NCBI RefSeq assembly: GCF_048128805.1
Contig: NC_135999.1
Coordinates: 24,079,659 to 24,143,658, forward strand
DNA: 64,000 nucleotides
Reading direction: 5' to 3'
DNA from: Centroberyx gerrardi
Lineage: Eukaryota > Chordata > Actinopteri > Beryciformes > Berycidae
Positions 36,231-47,680 of the stretch are shown here, in pieces. The translations under genes and the position numbers were made by a program. Each line of letters starts with the position of its first letter. Position 1 is the stretch's first letter. The notes under the pieces are model-generated. The model searched no databases. It was given only the letters and a program-made list of their open reading frames with translations, and was not told the origin of the DNA.

Positions 36231-39200
36231 CTGGAGAGAGATGAGAAAAGTAGTTCAGATACTCCTAGGTTCCAGTGCATTCCACTTCTACAATATACAG
36301 CAGGCCTGGACCGGACAAAGTCATGGTAAATTAATGACATGCACTTGAAAGGACCAGAGATAGGGAGGTGTTGTGATGTGAATATAACAAGAGAGAGACA
36401 AAAGCTCCATTAACACTGCAGCTGAAAGAGGCCGAATTCAGATTTTCTCCCTCTTTTCTGGCACAGATTTGATGGTTTTAGTTCAGTGTGAACAGAAAAA
36501 AACACATCAAATCTGATCTTTCCATTTCTGATTTGGACCACATTCATATATGATACTAAATCTGATCCATAGCCATGCGACCGCAGTCTGAACTGTCAGA
36601 TTGGAATTCATGTGGTTTTTACATCACTCTCCATTAGACAAGATCAGTCTACATCCATTTGACCAGAAAAACATGGAGGACAACAACTCAAGCAGCCAGT
36701 GGAGAGACAGCAAGTTTGCAAAATTAATTAGTATTTAGGGAGATGCTTCAATTCAAACAAAACACAGCTGAATCTGAATCTGAAAACTAGAGGGGACATA
36801 TCATAATCAACCAGTATTCGAAACAATTAGGATTAAGTTGTGGACCATAATTTCGGTGGCTTCCATGACTGTCCAGAAGTGACATCTTTCGTTGTTGTTA
36901 ATTTGTTGTTATTCAGGTCATTTCAGGATGGAGGTCTATTTAAACTGAAATGAAATATGGGTCACTTCCAAAAATGAATGTGAACAGTCAGACAACAACA
37001 AAAAAATGTTTGAATTGAGCTGTAAGGCCTGCAGAGTGAATGTAGTGTAACGAATGAATGTGCCACTGTCTATCTCTAAACCTGTGGCAAGGAACGGCCC
37101 TTTCTTATACTAGCTCACAGACAGATGAAAGGCACAGACAGCGCCATATATAGTCAAGGTTGAAGGGGTGAGTCAGCAGTTTATCAATTGTGTTGTCTGG
37201 TCTTTGGTCTCTCCCATACTGATTTACACCCCACAGCTGGCACACAGATGCAGACAGGACTGCACAGAAACGCACTCAGAACTTTGCTCAAAACTCAGCC
37301 GCGGTTAGAGAATGTTACAGAAGATTAAAACAAGAATAAAAACAGCTAGCAACAAATTATATAAAAATCTGTAGTTAAAAAATGTGTTTTAAGAAGTAAT
37401 TTCAACTTACGATAATTTCTCCATTTTACTATGAGCGTTCCGAAGTCCCACGCAGAGTCTCTTTACTCCCTTATCTTGAAGGTTGTTGCCAGAGAGGTCC
37501 AGCTCGGCGATAACACTTTCTTTAGAGGCAAAACCTGAAGCAAGCTCCCCACAACAATCCTCCGTCAGGCTGCAGTGGCTCAGGCTGGAACGAAACAAAA
37601 ATTCTGATGTAGCACGCTGCACTAAAACAATGTGCAGTGTAATTCCTCTGAAAATGTTTTACAAGGTTAATCTACTCAGTTCTGAAAAATATTCACTTGA
37701 GAGTTTTGAGATGACCGTAGGGATTCTTCAGTCCATCAGCCAGTTCTTTGACTCCTCTGTCTCTGAGGCAGTTCATGCTGAGGTCCAAGTCTGTCAGCTC
37801 GACCGCTTGCCAGTCCGACTGCTGCACCCACTTTCCACTGTAGAGCTGGGAGACCGAACACAGGACTTTGGCCATATAAACGCAACCCTTCCCAGTGATG
37901 CCACATCTTGAAAGACTGCGGAGAAAGAAGGGGACGTCATGTTGTTAAAAGTCAATAATTTGAGTATATAAGTTATCAATACATTTGTGTAATTAGTTGA
38001 ATTCTGCAGAAAATGCTTTTTTTGCAAAATTCTCAAACCATAAAACACTATTACGCTCATATTTAAACAGCTGACAAACTTTCTGCCAGTCCTTGCTTTG
38101 AAGGCCTGATAAACGAGTTTGAGGGGTGAAAATGATTTCAATCCCATAAGTTTTTCACTCCTTTTTTTGCTTATGATAGTAAGTAATAATAAAGGGTAGA
38201 AGGAGAGAAGGAAGGAGTCCTTACTTGAGCTTCTCCAGCCTACACCACGCATACATGCCTTTGCAGATCAGCTCAAATCCTGAGTCCTTCAGGTCATTGT
38301 TACTCAAATTGAGGTCGACCAAACTGCTGGATTCAGACTTCAGAGCTGTGCAGATGCTTTCACAACTTAACGCTGTGAGGTTGCAGTGATACATCCTGCC
38401 AAAGAGAAATTATTAGGCGACTGGACGACTGGCATCAATCCACTTATGAGAACAATCAGAAGTGAATGCATCTATAACATTTAGGAAAATACTCACTCCA
38501 GCTTTGTTAGGTTTGATATATCAACTTTTTTGAAGAGCTCAATGGCTCCCTCATCTCCGATTGCATTGATGCTCAGATCCAGCACTTCAAGGTGGTGGGA
38601 ATTATTCTGCAGAGCCGAGGCCAGAGAGCGGCAGCCCTTTTCCTTAATGTTGCACTGTGACAGCCTATTATGAAAAGGATTACATATCAACATAAGGGAT
38701 ACGCCAAATATGAAAAAGGATTAAAAATAAGCTGACTGCTTCCGCAATGAGGATGGCACCATGGATTACAGAGACTCCCCTGTCACATTAAGCATCTTGT
38801 ATTCATGTTCCCGTTGAGACAGCTTGTTTTGTTAGGCTGTAAGTCATCTTTCCACTGATGTTGTTGAACATTTACAGCTCATTTACAGCTGCAAATGTTC
38901 AAGAAAGAGCTGTTAATTCTTGTATCAAATGTGGAGGCGATGTTGACTACATCAAATAGGCGAGTCTTTGACATTTGATTGTTCAATCAGAATTTGACTT
39001 TTTTTGCAATTATTTTTGTATCTATATTACTTTCCTTTGTGATTTGCTTTTTTTAATTAGTTAAGTAAATTACAATCCTTTTTGTCATTGTAAATAATAC
39101 TTATTATGGTTATCTCCTATTCTATTTTTTTGTTTTGTACTTTGTATTGTGCTTGTTGTACATAGGTTTACCACACCCTTGTTTTCTGACTGGTTCACAA

Positions 39201-42200
39201 CAAGATGTCTCTACTTTGGAGTTTTTAACAAATTCAATGTGAGTTAGCCATGCAATAAAGGCTTTTTAACTTTTTCAATTGAATTAGAGCTGCCTTGGTC
39301 CTTTCCTTCTTCATTGTGATTGTTTCTTTGCTCTACACTGATTTAATTTTCTCCCCTTGTCATCCACATATTGTTTTGCTTTACCATTTTCCTCCTTGTT
39401 GAGTTCTGAGGCAGTTCACTTAGTTTCTGTTACCCAAATCAGTGAATTTGTTTCATATCCTCTTTTAACTCACTTGAACAAAAGCATGTTCTCTTCTGCA
39501 TTTTGTCATTTTTAAACAGTATGTGCAAATAAATAAACTCTCAAGTCTATTGTTTGTGAACATTATGTTACATATAAAACACACAAACATTCTGCACACA
39601 CATCACACAAAGTCACTTACTTCAGTGTCTCTAAATGGCAGCCTTGATATTTAACACCATTGGCAAGGTGTAGCAGTCCATCATCTCCTATTTCGTTCCC
39701 ACTGAGATCCAGCTCTCTCAGTTTGGGGGAGTGACACAAGACTGAAGCCAGGTACACACAGGCACGCGACGTGAATCCACAGCCCTGCAGCCTGAGTGTT
39801 TTCAGTTTGCAGTCTTTATCTACCAACCCTTCCATGAGTTTCTTCACTCCACTATCCCGGATGCTGTTGTACCCCAGGTCCAGCTCTCTCAGGTACGAGT
39901 CTCCGGTGTTCAGGACTGCTGTCAAGGCTGGACAACATTTCTCTGTCAGGTTACAGAAACGCAGCCTGCAAGGAGACAGGAGTAAATGACAGGTCACAAA
40001 TATTAGGCACCATAACGGACAGTGTTTAAAACAACTGTATTTGCACAACACATTCAATAACACTTACGGACTTACATAGCTTTCTCTGATTTCAAAATAG
40101 CTGGTAGTTGTCTCAGAAGTTTCTCATCACATCTATCGGACAAATTCATCTCAAAAACATCTCGCACTCCTTCAAAGTATCTGGTCCTTTGGGCCAGAAA
40201 GGCCCAGTGTACTGCTGTGAATCTGTTGAACGGCGGCACTTCTGTCTTGACATCGCTCAGGAAAACGTGCCTGTCAAACTCCCTCAGACAGTGCAGCAGG
40301 CCCACAGCGCTGTCAGACAAAATGTTCTCCAGGATCTTACTCTTGGTGTAGTCAAGCAGTGGATTGGTGGGCTCCATCCTACCATGTTGCTTCAGGAGGC
40401 CGAAGACGAAGCGAAGGAACACATCAAAGTGTCCCGCCGCACTCTGCAGCGCCTGATCCACCAGGGCTCGGCAGGAAAGGAACAGCGCAGACTGAAACGG
40501 AGCGTCATAAAGCGGGGCTTCTTTTGATTCGATCCTGTCCAAGGCACATGCTGCAGCGAAGTATTCTTCAATGCTGGAGTGACCAAAGCGATAAACTGTG
40601 GTGTTATGCAGCCCTCTCTCCTCTTTCAACACAAGTGGGAACTTTCTGGAGTAAGTTGATGCTTCACTGACACTTATGTCACTCTCTAGAAGGTCAAGCT
40701 CATGTATTACATTGCCTTTTCCCAAACGATGCAGTGCTAGCTTTTCTAGCTTGGCAATAATTGTCTTATCTGGGTTGGTTACTTGTGCTTTGACCAAATT
40801 TGTATAAATCTGAGTCAGATTTATGGGATTAATCTTAAACCCACAATCTGCTTCCTGCAGATGATTCTTCAAAACACATGCCATGATGGAGCAGATCTGC
40901 GGTATCTGGCAGAGGCAGTCGAGACTCCTTGATATTTTCACATGGTCGATCACTTTGTTGGCCAGATCGTCATTGCGGATAGTCGTTCTGAAGTGCTGCT
41001 CCTTCTGTTCATCGCTGAACCCTTGCATCTCAGTCACTTTAAGCAAATGGTCGAGAGGGATGCGTTGTACTGCTGCCGGCCGGCTAGTTATCCATATGTG
41101 GGCATTGGGAAGTAGATTCCCCCTGATCAGACTAGTCACCAGGCCATCCACTGTGGATACTTGTGACACATCACTCACTGCTGCACTGCTGAAGTTTAGG
41201 GGCAGATGATACTCATCCAGTCCATCAAGAAAAAACCACACGTTGTGTCCTTTCAAGTTGGAAACGTTGAGTTCCTTCAGTTCTGGGTAAAATGTACGGA
41301 GAAGTTCAATCAAGCTCAATTTTCTTTTCACCAAATTCAACTCCCAGAACGTGAGAGGAAACAGGAGGTGGATGTCTTGGTAGCCTTTTCCCTCTGCCCA
41401 CTCCAGACTGCAACTCTGTACAGCTGTGGTTTTTCCAATTCCAGACACTCCTGACGTGAGAATTGTTCTTTTGCTGCTGTTATGTTCACATTCAGATGCT
41501 AAAATATTTGAGATTGAGAAAGTATTGTGAAGTATCCATAAATGAAGCTGTGATTTATCAATAAATCTAAACTCATGCTGGTTGTTATCAGATAATCCAC
41601 TGCCATAAATGTCCTTTCTGGGCCCCTCAATGCAAAGTCTTGCAGGAAGTACTGGGTGTGCCCCATTCAAATTCTGATATTTCCTCTTCAGTGTGGTTTT
41701 GAGCCGATTTCGGAGATCCATCACAGCAGTAGGGGTCCCTGAAAAAATGAAAAGATGTGGGGTGGGTTAAATGACAAAAAAAAAAGGTTTTCATATAATC
41801 AAATGTGTCGCTGCGCAAAAAGGATAGTTGGCTTGGTTGCAAGGATCATAGTGTTACTTCAAATTAGGAAGTTATAGAGTGTGTAGGTAAAAATAGACAC
41901 AACGGAAGACATCACTGCATCAAGGCTGCAGCAGAAGGCAGAGAAAGCGACAACTAGAACCTTACTGGTTGCATTAATTCCTGAGAAAATCCCCATTCAT
42001 CTTCCAGTAGACATAAATAATGTCTCATGGATACTTAACTGCATGAACTTTGAACCTGAAAAATATATCTTTTTTAAAAATAGGAGGTAATAAACTCCAA
42101 CATACGTATGGTTATTGGAATAAAACAAATTGTAAAAACTCAATTTCTTGTGAAGCAGCTGGTAATTAATTATAATCAGTGAAGGAAATTTGTTTTTTTT

Positions 42201-43454
42201 TAATAGGGAAATGGAATCCGTATCATGTTTATTCCACCGAACACTTTACAAATTATACAATTTCCTGTCGAGTAACGTTAGTCAAGGCTTTATCACTGAG
42301 CTTTGAACGCACCATCAGAGAATGTCGCGATGACCCTTGAAAAAACGCAAGATTGAATTTTAAAAAGTTAACGCTTCACTGTATTGTATGTTGCCGCCAT
42401 ATGGCGTAATTTATTGTTGATGATAGGACAGTTTGGGTTTGTTTTTGACAGGAATGAAAACCTCAGGCAACTCATGGCATATTCTTGTAGTCTAGCCCTG
42501 CCCTAATATCATACTTCCTCTTTCGGAGGCAAAGGCTTTTCTGCACTAATAGGCCTATACGATGGTAATGTTAGTTGAATACTGACCGTAAATTAACACT
42601 TACCTCAAACTTAACGGTTATGCGAGACATGAGAGGAAGGAAAACGGAAAAGAAACTTAGGACACGAAACTCAAAGTGGTGCTTCCCTTTCCTGTGCGCA
42701 TAGCCCTAGTGAAACTGAACTGATACCAAACTGCGCCAAACTTTAGAAAAATGAAAACTAACTTACTAACGACGGATCGATTTAGTATAGCTTAGTATGT
42801 TTGTAGTTGCCGCTGGCATAACGTTACTTGCGTAAAGTGACCCACACTTACCTCGAAACACGCTTAGATTAGAAATGTGTCCTGTTGTAGAAACCGCAGG
42901 TAAGTTAGCTGACAGCTAGACAAGACGAGTAGTAAATCCTAACGGAGATGTCGTGTCGTGCTGACTCCTAACTGCCAGAATAACTGTGTAGTGTTGAGAG
43001 TTAGCTGATTTGGCTGATTCACTCAACCAGGGTTGCCAGGTCAGGCAAAATCACTGAAAACCCACTCACGAAGCTCCCAAACCAGCCCAAAATATACCTG
43101 CCCGCATTTATTTTTTTTTCTCTAATTTTTCGATTTAATGCCATTGCAATTAAGAGTTTGTGTTATTTTTTTTAAGTATATTTATTAGCCCACTTAGAAC
43201 TATATTTCTATTTAGAGTATATATTTCTATTTAGAGTATGGACTCATAATTAAAGTAAAAGACAGAGAGATGAGAGACAAATCAGAATTTATGCATTTAA
43301 GATTCTGTATTTGTGATGTTAACTAAGACTAGGGATCTAAACCTTCCCAAGTAATCAATATGATCTAGTCTCTCAAGTAGCAAATGTAGTGGATTTACCT
43401 GGAGGAAACGTGGTCCTCTCTCTCTCTCTCTTTCTCTCTCTCTATTACACGCAC

Positions 43455-43493
<39 letters not shown>

Positions 43494-45492
43494 TCTCTCT
43501 CTCTCACACACCAATTAAGCTCCCCTCTCAGTTACGATTTTGTGTTTTTACACGTAAACCAAACTGAAATTGACTGTCACTCTCAGATCACGGCCAAAAA
43601 GTAGCCCAAAACCCCGCCACCCGTGGCATTTATTTCTTTTTACATGCTACTCAATTTTAAAACTAGCCCAAATTAGCAGGAAACCAGGACCTGGCAACCC
43701 AGCACTCAACTAGTGTGTACAATGCTGCCTTCAAGTACTGTCGGAAATTGTCGTTCTGAATGTGCATGAACAATCCAACAAATGGTTAATCATTATTATT
43801 CTCTTTCTCAAGTGTAGCCTAACTGTTAGCTGAAGCGTACAGCTTTTGTAGGCTAATCTATTTTGGATTTTTCATAAAATTTTTAAAAATATAACTTTCA
43901 CTCTCCCCATCCTTCAATACTTGGACTGTGGGCACTGTCCATTCCTCATTTACCCTTTCATTACAATCAATGTACTGATGTCACCATATGAGTGCTTATG
44001 TTACGCTGTATTGAGGTCACACTGGAGTCACATGGGTGCTTATGTTGTTTCAAGGATAGTTCAATAGCCTTAAGACACTTTAACTTCAACATACACTTTC
44101 TTATATTCTCATATTTTAACACAATGCAAATGTGAAGCAGCTTTGTGTGCGGACGCTCTGCCCTCGAGGGAATTTGGGAGGTTTTTGTTTGTGGAGGTAA
44201 AGTCAGGCAGTTTCTGCCTGCGGCCTTGAGCCAGGATAATGAGATCTCTGATAAAAAAGAAACACTTACAACTTACAGTTGACATTAGTACTTGACTAAT
44301 CAAGTTCAAGTTATCAAGTTCAAGTTATCATTGGCTAAAGTTAGACTGAGAAGATCACCAACCAGTGAGGAGTGTGTACTTTATATGTACTTTGTGGTAA
44401 GTCTCAAGTCTTGAGGCACAAGTCTCAAGTCAAGTCCCGAGTCTAAATGTAGAACACCAAGTCAAGTCAAAGTCAAGTCCATGTCATTAATGTCAAGTCT
44501 CAAGTCAAAATGTAGAGCACCAAGTCAAGTCAGAACAAATCAAGAGTCCAGTATCAATTTAATATCTTAAAGACAACAAAATATCAATAACTTTTCAATG
44601 CAATATTGTTAAAAACCATATTCACTCCATACAAATTCATAAAACAGAATTTAAATTCAGTCGTCTGGTGGAACAAATCTCATCACTTTCAATGTAAGTC
44701 ATGTGCACAAACACAAGATCTTTTGTCAAGACTTTAGAAACCTTTTCAAGTCGTCAAAGTACAAGTCAGAGTCAAGTCCCAGGTCACCAGAACCCAAACT
44801 AAGTAGAGTCTCAAGTATTCTCTTCATGCATCAAGTCAAGTCTCAAGCAATTAAAATTGTGACTCGACTCCCCACCTCTGATAAGAGATTGTGCAGAGAA
44901 TGTTGTACTTTGAGACTGCATATCTTGTATTACACTCTCTTTGATGCATCAATAAACATGTTAACCCTTGGCTAGTCTTATCACTCTTGTTATAGGTTTA
45001 AGAACTCAGGATTTCCTTCAGATCCAACAGGGTGAGTGACCATCCTCTCGCAGACTGGATCTAGTCCCTGCCTTTAGTATGCAAAATTTCGCTTGAAAAT
45101 GTGCTTGAATGCTTGAATTTATCTTTAATTTAAATAGGAGTGCATTTATTCGGGGGTTGTTATGGGTACTGCACTAATGTTCACCTTTTTAACTGAGTGA
45201 TGGGCAATTTTTCACATTTCTGACAACTAAAAAGTGTCAGGTTATGCCTATAGCACACATTAGTTTCACTTTCGTTTTATCAACGGGAGGCTCTGACTCA
45301 TCAGATGGGCTGCCTGCAACCATCGAATTATTATTATATTTGTATATTTCCAATATCTGAAACAGGTACATTGGCACAGGACTAAACCCATGCAAGTAAA
45401 CCAAGTGTGGAGATCTAATCGGATTCAGGGCACCACCCATACTTTAAACGAAACTTACCTTTAAAGTAGCCGGATAGAAGCGAGTCTGTCAT
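36057..45492 (-). CDS. Fish NLR (FISNA-NACHT-LRR, NLRC3/NLRP12-like)
   Basis: Cytosolic innate-immune NOD-like receptor of the large fish-specific group. Coding exons: 45459-45492, 40076-41738, 39621-39965, 38497-38664, 38225-38395, 37697-37915, 37411-37584, 36057-36230. All junctions join in phase, giving about 982 codons. N-terminal residues [12 protein letters not shown] lead straight into a divergent FISNA segment ([22 protein letters not shown]). NACHT follows, with Walker [10 protein letters not shown], Walker [10 protein letters not shown] and sensor-like ITSRPAA, then winged-helix and HD2 regions with [13 protein letters not shown]. Seven ribonuclease-inhibitor-type LRRs follow. No PYD, CARD or RING effector domain and no B30.2 domain is visible. 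The nucleotide-binding motifs are intact, so it is probably functional. The 3' end is unresolved. Confidence 0.88.
36231..37410 (-). other. NLR intron with an interspersed repeat
   Basis: About 36400-36640 has alternating AATCTGAT/ATCAGATT words (CAAATCTGATCTTT, GTGTGAACAG), typical of a common teleost non-autonomous repeat. Otherwise AT-rich. No extra LRR exon was seen. Confidence 0.4.
37411..37584 (-). CDS. NLR LRR exon
   Basis: 174 nt, [20 protein letters not shown] and [20 protein letters not shown], one repeat, ending TC|gtaagt. Confidence 0.9.
37697..37915 (-). CDS. NLR LRR exon with insertion
   Basis: 219 nt, 45 nt longer than its 174-nt neighbours. The added 15 residues ([15 protein letters not shown]) fall before the LxxLxL strand, between LCSVSQL and [19 protein letters not shown]. 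The frame is kept. Confidence 0.88.
38225..38395 (-). CDS. NLR LRR exon
   Basis: 171 nt, [20 protein letters not shown] and [20 protein letters not shown]. Methionine replaces the usual first leucine of the repeat. Confidence 0.9.
38497..38664 (-). CDS. NLR LRR exon
   Basis: 168 nt, [20 protein letters not shown] and [20 protein letters not shown], one ribonuclease-inhibitor-type repeat. The donor is GA|gtgagt. Confidence 0.9.
38665..39620 (-). other. NLR intron
   Basis: About 950 bp of AT-rich sequence with T-rich runs (about 38998-39060, 39120-39140). No exon or clear element was seen. Confidence 0.45.
39621..39965 (-). CDS. NLR exon with two LRR units
   Basis: 345 nt, twice the usual LRR exon length. 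Two repeats in one exon: [20 protein letters not shown] with [19 protein letters not shown], then [20 protein letters not shown] with [19 protein letters not shown]. It begins and ends in phase 2, as do the other LRR exons. Confidence 0.92.
40076..41738 (-). CDS. NLR large exon: FISNA-NACHT-HD
   Basis: 1663 nt between TTTTTTCAG and GCTAT|gtaagt, about 554 codons. Order along the exon: FISNA-like region (about residues 5-60), Walker [10 protein letters not shown] (about 100), [11 protein letters not shown], Walker [10 protein letters not shown] (about 170), [13 protein letters not shown] (about 215), [33 protein letters not shown], then the HD2 region ending [14 protein letters not shown]. The readthrough codon after the donor is TAA, which is why the unspliced frame stops at once. 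Confidence 0.93.
43020..43710. mobile_element. hAT-type element with 8-bp target duplication
   Basis: A 675-bp element (43028-43702) with ends CAGGGTTGCCAGGTC and, reverse-complemented, CTGGGTTGCCAGGTC, flanked by CACTCAAC on both sides. The interior contains a CT/CA compound microsatellite (about 43418-43505) and no transposase frame, so it is non-autonomous. It sits in the first intron of the NLR gene. Confidence 0.88.
44296..44880. repeat. Array of AAGTC-type short repeats
   Basis: Many irregular copies of CAAGTCTCAAGTCAAGTC over nearly 600 bp in NLR intron 1. The right edge GACTCCCCACCTCTG resembles a hAT-style terminus (CAGAGGTGGGG reversed). A matching left end with target duplication was not found. 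Confidence 0.6.
45262..45275 (+). promoter_or_regulatory. Interferon-stimulated response element-like site
   Basis: AGTTTCACTTTCGT matches the ISRE consensus AGTTTCNNTTTC. It lies about 185 bp inside the first intron of the NLR gene. Further GAAA-type words lie at about 42650-42720 (GGAAAAGAAACTT, GTGAAACTGAAC). Function is inferred. Confidence 0.5.
45459..45492 (-). CDS. NLR first coding exon, 12 residues
   Basis: ATG at 45492, [11 protein letters not shown] plus one base, then AAAG|gtaagt, a strong donor. It joins the large exon in phase (G + GG, then [12 protein letters not shown]). A start at the internal ATG of the large exon (41721) is possible if transcription begins within the intron. 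Other donor-like GAG|gtaagt sites at about 42605 and 42853 could end alternative non-coding first exons. Confidence 0.6.
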
Positions 45493-47356
45493 TTCGCCGA
45501 ATACGAGGAAGCTTCAGGAAACAGGTCTGATTTTAGCCAAAAGCATTGACGTAAACAAAGTCAAGCTGACGTTTGACTGGCTAGAACAGAACAGATAACA
45601 GGAGATGGGTTGCCAGGTTGGCTCTAAATAAGCCTACTCCAAAAAGTCGCGCCTGGACTTGGTATGGACTTGAGATCAGTTTCCAAAACAGTGAAAAAGT
45701 ATTTGTTTGTGGATAGTGGAATATGTAAATCGTGGTTCATTTTATGGATTGTCCTCTGTGGGTTACATTTTTTTCCATTGTTCCTGTGCCCTCAGGACTA
45801 TATTGTGCCACAGTTAGGAGTGACACTAAAAAAAGGGAAAGAGAAAAAAAAAGTATGATCCTACTGTAAGGTACAGAGCAGTTCATTCTTTGAGTCTTAA
45901 AAGAAGAATTTTGTATTCAAAACTTAGTCAGCCAAATAACCTACTGTAAATAAAAATTCCTGCAAATATGGTGGTTTGCCTTTAATGTTTCCAAGTAAGG
46001 TAGCCTGTTGTCAACCAAAAATAGGCTAATAACCTTCTAGAATATGTACAACAATAAGTTACAAGAGCTGAGGGAAAAAATGTGAAAAGTTGTGTAACAG
46101 CTGAAATACAAGCAGACAAGGAAAAACAACTAGTGGGCACTGTCCTCCTTTTCTCATATTTTTAGTGATTGCTTCGCAACATTTTTACAATTCCCCGAAA
46201 GACAATATATTTTGTCAGAGTCAGCCAGTGGCCTTCCTTAGACAGGTTACTTTGTTGACAATTTAATATATTTTCACTGTCATGTTCATGATAGACAATA
46301 TAAACTGTTTAGAAATATTTCTGGGAAATGACTGGCATGATCCAAGTCCAGATACAAATAACTGTTTTTGTCACTTTTTGGGATGAAAAAAACATCTGTA
46401 TATATATAAATATTTCTACACAGAAATACAAGCTGCAATTGACCAGCAATTGCAGAAAAACATAAGAGCAATACAAAACAATCCTATGTATTACAATAGT
46501 TCATATTACTCATTATTAAATTAATGTTTTAGCATGAAATTTTTCATCAGGGGCATTTTGATGAAATCGAGGAAGCGGATTTAGCACATCAAAGGCTGAT
46601 AACTGAGTTTACAGGTATAGTACAGTATGTTCACTTTCTTTTAAAGGGACTTGGATAACAGCAGTTAAGGCAACAGTTAGTTACAATGCAAGATTATTTG
46701 ACCTCTGCTGTGATAAATGTCCAACAGACTGAAGACCTTTTCACCTCCATACGACCCCACTTCACATACTAAAAATCCTGCACATAGGCCTCCATACATG
46801 ATCCTACAATTTCTATTGAGCGCTCAACACATGGCCTAACCAAACCAGGCCTGGGCCAAACAGCGTACTTGCAAATACTCTAAATGTTTCGATGCTTGTT
46901 AATTTACTTCACCACTAAGCTGAAACTATATGGCCTGTGCTGGTGGAGTAAACCCCAACCATCTGGAACTTATCTTAAACAAACTTTTAACAAGTGTTAC
47001 CATATTTTGCCACCATTTGACCCAGGCCTGAACCACATTTCTCTGCTGCATTCTTGAGGTGTTTGAGTGAAACACTAGCACTTTCCAGAGTTCCTCCTAC
47101 CACTTGGTGGTTCTTCTAAAAAAACAAAACACATCTCCTTGCCATGGCATAAAAGTTGACCAAAGGAATATTCAACATCTGAATCAGTATGCCAGTATAT
47201 GTCTTGGTCTCTATTTCCATCCAGGTGTCCTCAAATCTGTCTAAAAAACATACATCAATAAGTACAAACTGGTGAAACATTAATACCATGAGACATGACT
47301 ATTGTTTAGCATCAAGTACAGTGCAATGCCGTTACATCCTCTTTCTCCCCCACTAT
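45493..47356. other. Intergenic: NLR upstream region and rin2 3' flank
   Basis: The NLR 5' flank and the probable rin2 3' UTR share this 1.9-kb interval. The rin2 end could not be placed. Sequence is AT-rich, with no further gene seen. The short open frame at 45664-45858 has no recognisable domain. Confidence 0.4.
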
Positions 47357-47680
47357 TCAACTTGAAGGGCAGTTTCCGTTGTGCAGGATGGCAGGGATAC
47401 AGAGGTTAAGGTTGGGCACCCTCCTGTAGACAAAATGGAAGGTGTGTGCATGCGGCCGGCTGTGAATCTCAGCTTTGATCCGTTGCGGATGCGTGTCCGG
47501 GGCTAGCTGCTGACTGGTGTCCTCAGTGAGCAGAAACAGTGCATAATTCTCCGGGTCGGGGACTTTGAATTTGAAAGCGCAGAGTGAGCAGACTTCTTCT
47601 GTGGTGGAGTAAGGGTGAACGACCAGGGTCTTGGCTGTGCAGCCTGTGTCCACTTCCTGCAGAGCTACACGGAGATAATT
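47357..47680 (-). CDS. rin2: rin2 last exon: Ras-association domain
   Basis: 324 nt, [80 protein letters not shown] and a divergent tail [20 protein letters not shown], then TGA. It carries the RA domain that binds active Ras. Confidence 0.95.
   Translation of the reverse strand, partial: NYLRVALQEVDTGCTAKTLVVHPYSTTEEVCSLCAFKFKVPDPENYALFLLTEDTSQQLAPDTHPQRIKAEIHSRPHAHTFHFVYRRVPNLNLCIPAILHNGNCPSS

Noticed and set aside
40108..40527. Plus-strand frames opposite the NACHT exon
   Set aside because: Shadows; the minus-strand frame carries Walker A/B motifs and correct splice phases.
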